20,641 nt of DNA from Gonapodya prolifera JEL478 (Eukaryota; Monoblepharomycota; Monoblepharidomycetes; Monoblepharidales; Gonapodyaceae). The notes under the pieces are model-generated. The model did not search any database and was not told the origin of the DNA. It was given only the letters and a program-made list of their open reading frames with translations. Below, piece after piece: positions 1 to 9,000 of this stretch. Position 1 is the first letter of the stretch; each line of letters begins with the position of its first letter. Location: contig KQ965923.1 of the NCBI GenBank assembly GCA_001574975.1, forward strand, positions 1 to 20,641, in the 5' to 3' direction. The position numbers and the translations under genes were made by a program.

Positions 1-9
1 TCACGAGCG

Positions 10-615
10 ATGAGCGTGGGTTCTTATCAAAAGACTGAACCAAAATCAAAACCGCAATTACCGCAAAGTATTGACTTGGAAAGGACACAAGTACCGTTAA
101 AGCCAGAGAGACCTTCGAGGCCTCGGTTACGATCGCAACCTAATATTAGAAAAGATAATCGATCATCAAGTTTAGACCACGGTCTGGACAGACAGGGAGT
201 TTATAAAGAGTCTCGATATTCCTTGGATGTTGGTCCGTCAATTCAACCAGAAGTTGAAATATTAGCGTCACCCACTCGATTATTGTCGAGTGAGATAGAT
301 CCGGAGAGACGTTTGTCCGGTCTCTGGATAGGTGATTTTTTTGACAATATGCTGATTGCAAGAGATTCAGACACATCAATTGGTTCAACTCAACATCCAA
401 GGGGAGGATCAATTGGTACAGGTCAACATAAAAGGGGAGGATCGACTGGTTCAAGCCAACATAAAAGGGGGGGATCGACTGGTTCGAATGGACAAAGTCG
501 GTCATTAGCTAGATCAGGAGATGACGGGAGCAGACCTTCATTAAGGCGGAAAATTCCTGTTCCAGTTGATGCGGTTCAGGAGAGGAGTGTTTCTTTCTCG
601 GAATCAAACGCGTGA
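10..615 (+). CDS. RS-like low-complexity protein, possibly the C-terminal part of a longer gene
   Basis: The predicted product is 201 aa from the ATG at 10, but the frame is also open through bases 1-9, so the gene may begin upstream of the window. It is rich in Ser, Arg, Gly and Pro and has no recognisable globular domain. An 11-residue repeat of the type SIGSTQHPRGG / STGSSQHKRGG occurs three and a half times at about residues 123-160. The only hydrophobic patch is near LWIGDFFDNML (residues 105-115). Its last 40 nt overlap the tail of the convergent membrane-protein gene. The RS-rich style recurs in the genes starting at 1013 and 4775. Function unknown; probably a disordered protein that could be phosphorylated on Ser near Arg. 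Confidence 0.6.
   Translation: MSVGSYQKTEPKSKPQLPQSIDLERTQVPLKPERPSRPRLRSQPNIRKDNRSSSLDHGLDRQGVYKESRYSLDVGPSIQPEVEILASPTRLLSSEIDPERRLSGLWIGDFFDNMLIARDSDTSIGSTQHPRGGSIGTGQHKRGGSTGSSQHKRGGSTGSNGQSRSLARSGDDGSRPSLRRKIPVPVDAVQERSVSFSESNA
376..492 (+). repeat. 33-nt in-frame tandem repeat
   Basis: Units start at 376, 409, 442 and 475, and the last is partial. The period is exactly 33 nt, so each unit adds 11 residues without shifting the frame. The first copy is the most diverged. Typical of coding minisatellites that vary in copy number. Confidence 0.85.
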
Positions 616-998
616 AACGAGTGACCTCTATTTTTCAAGTATGCTAGTATAGAAATCAATGCCAAAATCGGAGTCAATACCCAAGAGAGTTGTTTCAAAG
701 CTTCATTGCTAATTTTGTAGATTGGAGAAATTACAGTATGCATAAAAGATTCATCGTCCGAAACGCCGCGGAGTTGTTTTTCTACCAATGTTAGGAAACA
801 AACATCATTGTTGGCCCACCAGTGTACTACGAGAGTCAAACAAAAAACAACATGCAAAAGAACAGACATATCAAAAATTGATTTAGATGGGAATATATTA
901 GGTGCAAAGAAAGCTACAAATGGAAATACTGATACAAATAGTATAATACATATGTGAACGAGTCTCACTAATGAAGCCAACGTTTCGTTGAGAATCAT
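576..998 (-). CDS. Small multi-pass membrane protein
   Basis: The 140-aa product has three clear hydrophobic segments, at about residues 8-32, 44-61 and 102-121, so it should be an integral membrane protein. Just after the second segment is the run HWWANNDVCFLTLVE (59-73). This His-Trp / Asn / Cys / Leu-Thr / Glu pattern looks like a conserved family signature, and I have an impression of similar patterns in small membrane proteins of giant viruses and algae, but I cannot name the family. The C-terminal tail is short and acidic. The ATG at 996-998 is divergent from the ATG at 1013 with only 14 nt between them. The 3' end overlaps the convergent gene 10-615 by 40 nt. A role in virion or host membranes is inference. 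Confidence 0.75.
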   Translation of the reverse strand: MILNETLASLVRLVHICIILFVSVFPFVAFFAPNIFPSKSIFDMSVLLHVVFCLTLVVHWWANNDVCFLTLVEKQLRGVSDDESFMHTVISPIYKISNEALKQLSWVLTPILALISILAYLKNRGHSFHAFDSEKETLLS

Positions 999-1012
999 AA
1001 TTTTGAAAATTT
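999..1012. promoter_or_regulatory. 14-nt divergent promoter spacer with AT palindrome
   Basis: Only AATTTTGAAAATTT separates two start codons on opposite strands. It is an inverted repeat: AATTTT, then G, then AAAATT. Both promoters must lie in this spacer or extend into the neighbouring coding sequences. The same TTTT-N-AAAA core sits in the divergent spacer at 9910-9930. Confidence 0.45.
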
Positions 1013-4000
1013 ATGAATGATCAAAATATAATGTCATTTAAAAGGTTATTTAATTGCTACGAAAATGTATTTGTTCAAACTTTCGTAGACGGAAACAGTC
1101 AGTTTGCATCTGTCGCCAAAATGTTCAATCCAAATTCAAACGATATTGTCACGGATGCGAACGTGCTTCGATTCTCGACGGCAAAAGAAGTACAAACGCG
1201 CGAAGACTTAAAAGACTTCATTGCCGATTGGGTGAGAAGCATACGTAACGTAATTCCAGAATCCATTCCGGAGAGCAATTGGAGGGAGGCATTATTCGAA
1301 TACGTTAGAAACCCTTTGACTATTGGGGACCCAGGCACCTTGTATATTATATCAGAACTGAAAAAGCTGGCATTTGTGATTGTCCTTGACGACGGTCGCG
1401 TAGTGAAAGTCCATGCTGAAAAATCGGATAGGAAAACTTTTGGGATTTTACGTTATACCGAAACAGGTCCACATTATGATCCGGTTGGTTTGATTGATAG
1501 AACAAATCCGAATAGAATTCAGTATCTATTTAATATATCTGAAATCAATAGCCTGGTAGCATGTGCACAAGTAGAGTGGAGGCTCACAACGATAATCAAA
1601 TATACGGGAAATCTTCGAGAAACGCACAATCCTTGTTACGGAATTATGTTCAATGTACACGAGCCATTAGGTGAAGTTAAGTCGTTATACGCAGCAATTG
1701 CGGTAGCTTTACATGGTGGTGAAGGTGATAGTGTTATTCAAATGTGGGCGAACCAATACAAATACGGTACATTGATGAACGCAATCAAAGACCCAGAGAA
1801 AATTTCAGATCAACAACTTCATACGTATTTCAGAACTACAAACCGGGAGCAAATTACATCGAGCTTGATACCACCTAACGTCTTACCTCCGGTGAAAGTC
1901 TTGGACATACTTGGTCGTGAGTTGGGCTTCAATTATTTGCTCATGGGTGACAATAATAGAATAAATTATGTAAATCTGCAAAAAAACCGAGGTATAGTGT
2001 TGCGTCATTTTGGAAACAACCTCTTTTCGAATATCCAAATCACTTTCGTCAGGTCAGGGAAAATGACCTTTCAAATAGATAATAATGAAATAAGACAGAT
2101 TATGACTTGTGTTGGCGACCCTCTAATTGAACCTGATCTCCCCATCACAAATGTACCGACATTGGTTGCCGTGCCCGGAGCAAGCACTACAACCCATCTT
2201 TTTTGTCCGGGGGTGACTGGTATTGAGATGATGTTGCCAGAGTATCAAGAGACGGATACCCAATTTATTTCGGTTGCGTTTATGTTGCACGGACCTAACA
2301 ATCTTCGAAACGATGTTATCAAGTACAGATTGACATTGTATGATTTCATCACAAATGACGCTAGTAGGGACTTCATTTTTGACATGTGGAATTTCTATGA
2401 TTTTCGTCGACCTCCAAAGGTGTATATCGCAGAGGCAAATGGGGTTGGTGTTAGCGCTGAAGATAGAAAAAAAATATCTTATCATTATTTGGATCACAGG
2501 AACGAAGGAGATGGCTCTACTTTGGTTGCACTTTCATACATCACAGGTGTATATTTCCTTGTGCTAGATTCTAATCGCCAACTCACCGAACCTATTGAAG
2601 ACAGCGTTTTTCGGCACCTGTCAAAATTTGCAATTTTAATTTTTAGTGGTGGTAAGTACCACCCACTGGGTTTGCGGATGGATGCAGGTCCATTGAAATT
2701 CGTACTCAATAAAACTGAATTTTATAGGTTTGTTGATTGTTTTGCCGGAATATCAACCGATAACAGGGAAATCATTTCCAACATGAGAAGTGGAACTGCT
2801 CCAACATCAATTGCTCCGACATCAACTGTTCCGACATCAGCTGTTCAAAATCAAAACAGTTCCAACAGCGAGTTCAACATCGATGATTTTTTGCAATCTC
2901 CCCCGTCTACGCAGGGACCATCTAGTCCAATCGCTCCGGTTGAAAATAGACCAGTGAGTTCAATTTCAAATCGGGAAACATATCCGAGTGACTCCAGTCC
3001 GCTTGGCAATCAATCACCAATACAGACATTACCGTTTACAACCAACGCAGCATCTTCGGTTGACGCAACGTCCCCGACCCCCTTCCCACCATTGACTGCA
3101 ACACCAACATCAACCAGTCCTATTCAAAACATTGAACCGCTAGCACAGGACAGACCTATTGCTCCTCAAATTAATCCCAGCCAATCTTCAAATTCAACAC
3201 AGACATCACAGCCAACATCAGTTGGTGCTTTTAACCCAATGCCCGTTAGAGACACTGTACACAATATGGATATCGATGGGTCGACAACTTCTCCCGAACA
3301 AACAGCACAGGCAACTCGAGTGAGATCACGTAGTCCTATTCCTATTCAAACTAATAGACAAATAATACCACCAACTTCAGTCAGATCAGATAGTCCAACC
3401 TCTCCCGCTCAAATTTTTCAGAGAACACCCAGTCCTATTCAAGAAATAACTTCATCACCAGTCGAATCGCAATCTAGTCAATCCATTGCAATGCCTCCCA
3501 TCATTACTCCTAGAAACATCGGAGATACACCTAGTTCTCCAAGCTCTCCCGAATCCCCTAGTTCTCCGTTCATTCATGACTCACTTGTTCCTCAAAGCGT
3601 TCCTAACTCTTCCAGGATTTCAGACGAATCCATGAGGGAAAGAAGCCGGAACCCAAGTAGTCGTCGAACCAGTTATTCTAGTACCGTTTTGTTAAGTCCA
3701 GATAGACAAGACGATAGTCAGAGCTCGCGATCATTCTCACGTCAGGAGCATGATCGTCAGAGCTCGCGATCAGTCTCACCTCAAGAACATGATCGTCAGA
3801 GTTTACATTCGGTTTCAGATGAAACCACATTAGCGAGGAAATTCGAATTGTACATGACTCTTGCTGACAGTGACAAAGGGTTTTCCTATAAAAAAGGCAG
3901 TGACCGTGGATTAGCCAGTAAGATTTTCCAAAACCCACTATCAAGTGGACCTGCTGACCAGCTGGAGAAAAAGAAACGACAAGTACACAAGAGCGATTCA

Positions 4001-4741
4001 ATTACCTTGGTCAATGGAGTTAGATTGTATTCACACTCGAGGGGCATATTCTTTGTTGAAGTTGGTCACGATGATGTGGGTCAGATTGTTTTACATCTTG
4101 TTAGTAAAGAGCTTGATAGAAATGAAGTCCACTCTGGTATGTCGGTCGACGATATCAAAAATACGATGCGGATGAATCATATCCGTAGACTGAGTAAGGA
4201 TTTATTAACACTGGGAGATGTAAATATAATACTAGATGCGCTAAACAAACCAAATTCCAGATGTTGTATAGCATATATGAAAAGTTCAACGGACGGAAGT
4301 GTAGATATTGAGGGACTAGGGTGCATTGCTACAAAACTGGATCATGAAATCGGAATTGTGGAGATACCACTTGTATTAGTCAAACCGAGGAGAGAGATGT
4401 CATCCAATCCCGTATTGGAAAGTCGTCTCAAAATCATGTTGCTAGCTACACTAGCATTCACCAATGGCACCAAGGGAAGTAAAACATCTTACGCTCCAAG
4501 CGGATTTGTGTACTATCTTGAATCTCGCACTCCGAATAGACTCCAGCTAAGCAATGTATTGGTAATATGTCAGTTTGAGAGGAATGGTGACACATTTACC
4601 TTAAAGACTGATGTTGATAGTGATGAAAACCAAGTCCAAAGCACAGATCACAGCTGGCAAAGCAAACTCATGAAAGCCATACCGTGGACCAAAGGTCTCG
4701 CCATGATGTGCAACTTGAATGGAGAACGGGTGTGCGTTTAA
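1013..4741 (+). CDS. 1242-aa protein: three degenerate OTU-like modules, Ser/Pro-rich linker, C-terminal domain
   Basis: Residues 18-160, 205-345 and 395-560 look like three copies of one module. Each starts with a motif resembling the OTU protease nucleophile box: DGNSQFASVA (26-35), EVKSLYAAIA (221-230), ETDTQFISVA (413-422). Each then has a helix-strand segment such as TLVALSYITGVYFLVLD (503-519). Modules 1 and 3 end with a histidine-loop-like motif: GPHYDPVG (152-159) and GGKYHPLG (546-553). In known OTU proteases the first box carries a catalytic Cys; here that position is Ser29, Ser224 and Thr416. The His is present only in module 1 (H154). Residues 594-945 are Ser/Thr/Pro-rich and disordered, ending in RS repeats. 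Residues 945-1242 form a second globular part with possible similarity to the next gene. The OTU assignment is inference from motif pattern. The ATG at 1013 is the first in frame. Confidence 0.75.
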   Translation: MNDQNIMSFKRLFNCYENVFVQTFVDGNSQFASVAKMFNPNSNDIVTDANVLRFSTAKEVQTREDLKDFIADWVRSIRNVIPESIPESNWREALFEYVRNPLTIGDPGTLYIISELKKLAFVIVLDDGRVVKVHAEKSDRKTFGILRYTETGPHYDPVGLIDRTNPNRIQYLFNISEINSLVACAQVEWRLTTIIKYTGNLRETHNPCYGIMFNVHEPLGEVKSLYAAIAVALHGGEGDSVIQMWANQYKYGTLMNAIKDPEKISDQQLHTYFRTTNREQITSSLIPPNVLPPVKVLDILGRELGFNYLLMGDNNRINYVNLQKNRGIVLRHFGNNLFSNIQITFVRSGKMTFQIDNNEIRQIMTCVGDPLIEPDLPITNVPTLVAVPGASTTTHLFCPGVTGIEMMLPEYQETDTQFISVAFMLHGPNNLRNDVIKYRLTLYDFITNDASRDFIFDMWNFYDFRRPPKVYIAEANGVGVSAEDRKKISYHYLDHRNEGDGSTLVALSYITGVYFLVLDSNRQLTEPIEDSVFRHLSKFAILIFSGGKYHPLGLRMDAGPLKFVLNKTEFYRFVDCFAGISTDNREIISNMRSGTAPTSIAPTSTVPTSAVQNQNSSNSEFNIDDFLQSPPSTQGPSSPIAPVENRPVSSISNRETYPSDSSPLGNQSPIQTLPFTTNAASSVDATSPTPFPPLTATPTSTSPIQNIEPLAQDRPIAPQINPSQSSNSTQTSQPTSVGAFNPMPVRDTVHNMDIDGSTTSPEQTAQATRVRSRSPIPIQTNRQIIPPTSVRSDSPTSPAQIFQRTPSPIQEITSSPVESQSSQSIAMPPIITPRNIGDTPSSPSSPESPSSPFIHDSLVPQSVPNSSRISDESMRERSRNPSSRRTSYSSTVLLSPDRQDDSQSSRSFSRQEHDRQSSRSVSPQEHDRQSLHSVSDETTLARKFELYMTLADSDKGFSYKKGSDRGLASKIFQNPLSSGPADQLEKKKRQVHKSDSITLVNGVRLYSHSRGIFFVEVGHDDVGQIVLHLVSKELDRNEVHSGMSVDDIKNTMRMNHIRRLSKDLLTLGDVNIILDALNKPNSRCCIAYMKSSTDGSVDIEGLGCIATKLDHEIGIVEIPLVLVKPRREMSSNPVLESRLKIMLLATLAFTNGTKGSKTSYAPSGFVYYLESRTPNRLQLSNVLVICQFERNGDTFTLKTDVDSDENQVQSTDHSWQSKLMKAIPWTKGLAMMCNLNGERVCV
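3713..3823 (+). repeat. 39-nt tandem repeat encoding RS-type 13-mers
   Basis: Three in-frame copies encode DSQSSRSFSRQEH, DRQSSRSVSPQEH and DRQSLHSVSDE. The first two are nearly identical at DNA level and the third is shortened. Ser next to Arg or Pro suggests phosphorylation sites. Confidence 0.8.
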
Positions 4742-4745
4742 CACT

Positions 4746-4758
4746 AAATTATTTTTCT
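4746..4758 (+). promoter_or_regulatory. T-tract motif upstream of 4775 (TTTTTCT)
   Basis: AAATTATTTTTCT lies just after the stop of the 1242-aa gene and ends 16 nt before the ATG at 4775. Very similar motifs precede the genes starting at 10665, 11729 and 14952 by 17-19 nt, suggesting a promoter element. TTTTTCT also fits the poxvirus early termination rule (T5NT), so a terminator role is possible. Confidence 0.4.
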
Positions 4759-4774
4759 GGGCGTGTTTGTAAAA

Positions 4775-6043
4775 ATGGATTCAGGTTTTGACGAGAAGAA
4801 AACATATCCTCTGTGGGACTTTAGAACGGACAACCGAAAAAGAACAATTCAGAAGATAAACAAGAGAGAAAATTCCCCACCACGAAACCGAAGAAGAAAC
4901 CACTTAAGTGAAGAATTTGTACGCGAATATTCCCCCGAGTCGGAACATGGTCAAGCACATTCCAACTCCCAGAGTGGTAGCGAGTTGAGATCAAGTGCAG
5001 GTAGAACGCGGAGATCGAATAGCAGCAGTGAACGAGAAAATGTCCAGAGATCCAGAGTTGATGAATCGATTTTGGGTACGAAATTAGACCATGACCTCGC
5101 TTGTATCATGATTCGAAACGCTGTTAGGGTAAAAACTGGTATGTTCATATTGGACTTCAAAGGAAAAACCTTAAGTTTGATTGTCAGCATGTTTAACACA
5201 CTCGAAAAACTCGAAGGCATTGAAAAAACAAACATATCAGACATCAAAAAGAAGAAAGCATCATTTGTATTTGGTACTCAGGAGGATCATCAGACAGAGC
5301 GCCTTTATTCTAGAGCGTGGGGGGCTTTCTTGTATTTGATATATATATTCAACAATCGGATGGGTGGAGGCAACGATATTGAAGACCATCCGACATTGAA
5401 GATAAAAACGTGCACCCATTTGTATATTGCAAACCACAGTTTCATAAACGAACATGGTGAAGATGATTATCGGCCAACTGCATATCTCATGCTAACAACA
5501 CAGAATTATGCAAATGAAGAGTTTGCAATACCGCGAAGCGGAGAAATAAATAACAATCCGTTGATTCGATTGTTGGATCGAGAAAGTGTTTTGAGATGTA
5601 CATACAACATATCAATGATATGTCGAGCCTTTGACAGTAACAACAAAGCCTTTTGGACTGTAAGGCATGCTTTGGAAAGCATATTAAACTTTGCGATAGC
5701 AGGGACTCTCGAGGTTAGAAGGAGCTCCAAAGTCCCAGTCATGTTTACATGTTATACATCAAACGATGAGGTAAAAATGGTATTGCGACGAGCAAGTTTT
5801 TGGGAATACAATGGCGTAGTGTTTGACAAACAAAAGAATCAAGACAGTATCAAGAAGTTGTATTTGCTTGGTAGTGATTATGATAATGAACCTGTGGAGG
5901 ATGTTGTATGTGGGTTAGATGATCCAACATGGAACACAAAACGCCATTGGCGTTACATTTATTTGAGAAGTATTGAATGGAGCGATGATATTGCTGACAT
6001 CTGCGGTTTGACCCAAGACATGTCCTATTCAGACATGTGTTAG
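4775..6043 (+). CDS. 422-aa protein of unknown function with basic RS-rich N-terminus
   Basis: The frame is open from 4763 with a GTG, but the first ATG is at 4775 in a good context (AAAAATGG), giving 422 aa. Residues 20-95 are basic and rich in Arg, Ser and Asn, with no fold expected. Residues 98-422 look globular, with mixed hydrophobic strands and helices and no recognisable motif. The segment GMFILDFKGKTLSLIVSMF (122-140) resembles GIFFVEVGHDDVGQIVLHL (1011-1029) of the preceding protein. Both follow an RS-rich stretch, so the two genes may be tandem paralogs. The genes are 33 nt apart on the same strand. No enzyme motif is visible, and it could be structural or regulatory. Confidence 0.75.
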   Translation: MDSGFDEKKTYPLWDFRTDNRKRTIQKINKRENSPPRNRRRNHLSEEFVREYSPESEHGQAHSNSQSGSELRSSAGRTRRSNSSSERENVQRSRVDESILGTKLDHDLACIMIRNAVRVKTGMFILDFKGKTLSLIVSMFNTLEKLEGIEKTNISDIKKKKASFVFGTQEDHQTERLYSRAWGAFLYLIYIFNNRMGGGNDIEDHPTLKIKTCTHLYIANHSFINEHGEDDYRPTAYLMLTTQNYANEEFAIPRSGEINNNPLIRLLDRESVLRCTYNISMICRAFDSNNKAFWTVRHALESILNFAIAGTLEVRRSSKVPVMFTCYTSNDEVKMVLRRASFWEYNGVVFDKQKNQDSIKKLYLLGSDYDNEPVEDVVCGLDDPTWNTKRHWRYIYLRSIEWSDDIADICGLTQDMSYSDMC

Positions 6044-6086
6044 GTAATCGTGACAAAACCATTCTCGTCCTCGGATATTAGATTCA

Positions 6087-9000
6087 TCATATTGTACACA
6101 AATATTCAAACATTGCAGTCTTTCTTTTGTACTTGACAGGAATAACAATACCTCTCTCTTTCGCATAGATTCGCATTGCTTGGATGGTCCAATCCTTTTC
6201 GGAAATATCATTGAGTTTCATAACATCATGTACCTGCAACTGCTGCTGCTGCGTTTGGACCTCGTTATCACCCTTAGGTCGTTTCTGCACTTTCTCAACT
6301 TCATCCTCCGTGTCACTCCCAGTCGATTCGATTATAATTTTGTTTTGCACAATGATGATATTGTTTTTGGTTCTTTGCTTTGTCATTTCCCTTTCCATAT
6401 TCTCTTCAGCCTCCACATCATCCGCCCATGTACTTTTCGTCCTTACGTCTTCTTCAAATACTCCGAAAGCAGGTTCTTTATATTTTCCCTTGGCATTCGT
6501 GTAATCGGCGTCTTCATCATCAAACTCATCTTCATCCTCGTCCTCATCCTCAGATGCATCCAGCTCTCCCTTCTCTATTGCTTTTTGCGACGCCGATTCC
6601 TGAGAGTTTTTTATAAAAACAATTTTAGGATTGACAATATCATCTCCAATCTGTTGAGATACTTCAACCGTTCCTATTATAATATTCGGATCGCAAACAA
6701 TCACAAACGATTTACCAGGTTCGTAATTGAACTCCTTGCGACATCCGTCTCTTTCATATCTGTATATACCCACGTCAGTCAAGTTTGCGAGTGCTTGCAA
6801 AGTGTCGTCTTTCCACGAATTTACAGCTCCAGTAACTTCATCATCGTCTCTCGATATTCCCTTGATATCATACAATATCTGCTTCAAATATGTCAGACAA
6901 TCATCGCTTCGCCTTTGCACAATACAATCCTGGTTAACCTTGAGAAGACCAATGATTCGTTCTTCCAATGTCGTCAAACAAGTCCCCTTTTGACACAAAA
7001 ACAGCCATTCCTTCCGAGGTAGTCTCTTGAAAAGATAGACCTGATTGAGGAAGCTGAAATCCTTTTCCACTGTGTCAAGTGAAAACCCTGATATTTGTTG
7101 ATATAAGTGCGAGAATTTCTCAGTATGAACTATTTCGAGGCCAACTTGTTTTGCTCTCATAATCAGGTTGACTGGATAAACAACAGCCTCCGTAGTTTCA
7201 GATTCCATTATATTCCCGGGGTCCCCTGTCACGCAGACCTTGATCAAAGGTGTTGTGTCTGCATTTCCCTCCTGCGATTGTATTGGTTGAATAACAAAAC
7301 CCTTTTCAATCTGGTGTGAATCGTCGTCCCTGGAGTTCTGGATGGGAGCCCTTCTAAAGTATGATTGTCCTCCAGAGTTTCTGATAGCTTTCATAACAGA
7401 TGTTCCATCGAAGAGCATGCATAGAAAAACACCGCCATTTCTTAGGGACGTTGCCACACCGTCCAGAAAATTAGTGAGGTTCGATTCCGTTGTTGCAAAG
7501 AAATGGAGAGCAAAATTGCAAACCACGATATCAAACAGGCCAGGTCTAAACCGGGGGATAACATTTCCCACTTGCGTTTCGAGCAAGTTTGCTTTATAGA
7601 GCGAAATTTTTGGGTAGACCGTATTGGACCGAGATGCTGTAAGTTCTTCAATTTTAGCCGATATCCTTCGTTGCGCCTCGATAAGAGACGTTTCGTTGAC
7701 ATCGATCCCGACAACTGAACCAATAATTTTGTTTTTATACCATTTTTGAAGATCTCCACAGCGCCCACATGCAAGATCAAGCAAGTTCAAAAACTGTCCC
7801 CTCTGTGCGACTGCATCTTTGGCGAACCCCCTGTTTGCAGACGCTTCTTCGACCGCTCTTGTAATATACATATTCTTAACGGCATTGTGGAAAGCACGCA
7901 TGTCTCTGAACCCCTGAACTCGAGTGTCGCCTGAATATTGGGAGTACGAGTCAATCTCCACATAATCTCCATTTCTCTGCCCTCCGGAAACAAAGTTACT
8001 CCATACTGTTTTCCTGCCTCTTGACCAAGGCAATTCTTTTTTAGTATCATTTCCAGGCATCTTCTGTGGATGAACCGTATTGCCAAACACAATCTTTCTT
8101 TCCACAAGCCTTGGTTGAGACGACTGTTGATCAATTGGTCCAGACAAATCGGCCAAGTCTACTGGAGACATGATTGCATTCCAGACCTCATTAGCAACAG
8201 TCTTAAAGTTGGCCTTGTTTTTATCGAACCTTTGTTTGTGGACTTTGAAAGTTGATGTAGAAGGGTCCCAAACAATTTCCAATATAGATTTGTTTGGGTA
8301 CAACATGAATTCATCATACGTAACCTCAATATTTGAAATAGGTTCAAAGATAATCAAGTCGGTTTTATCTTGAACGTAAAGGTCAAATAGATATAAGTGG
8401 TTACCATTTGCATATGCCTCTCTTTTTTGTATACAAACATCAATCGACTGACAATCAAGCGGTTTCCACTTGAACAAACCGTTATATTTACTTCTATCAG
8501 GGTATGCAGATGTTTCGGGAATAAATATAAGCCCATCAATAGGCACTGCATTTTCGTCCTTGGGATATAACAACTCAGTCAACGAAGTATTAGTCCAACT
8601 TTTGAAGAATGGTTTTATCTTGATTCTCATGGCCCCAGAAACCGCTTCCCCGTTCAAGTTTGTCATACATTGTATACCAGTCAATTTCTTTGAAACTGCT
8701 GCGATCCTTTTGGTGAAATCCCATAATGTATTCTCACGCAAATCTTGACCGTCCAAAACAAGTATATCAAAGATATAGAGAGAACGCACGTTCGTACCGT
8801 TTTCCTTCTCAGTCACAAGTTCTCCTTCCATAACAGTCATTTCATTTTCGGCATCCTCTTGAGATGTCAACCCAGTGATTCTTAGAGTGTGTTTGCGATC
8901 AAGCGCATACACGATACAATTGTGAATAATGACCATCACATGTGTTCCATCATATTTAGGTGTTACAACATATGGTTTGGTTTTAATGTTCACTATGTTA

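Noticed and set aside
376-492. CRISPR-like regular 33-nt repeats
   Set aside because: The units are contiguous and in frame with no spacers, so they are a coding minisatellite.
4763-4774. GTG start for the 422-aa gene, and similar non-ATG starts at 9966, 15390 and 18064
   Set aside because: In each case an in-frame ATG follows closely in a better context and with suitable upstream spacing, as expected for eukaryotic-style translation.
6180-7022. 280-aa plus-strand open frame opposite the capping-enzyme C-terminus
   Set aside because: It is antisense to well-supported coding sequence, and its Ile/Leu/Phe/Ser-rich composition comes from the acidic and repeat codons on the other strand.
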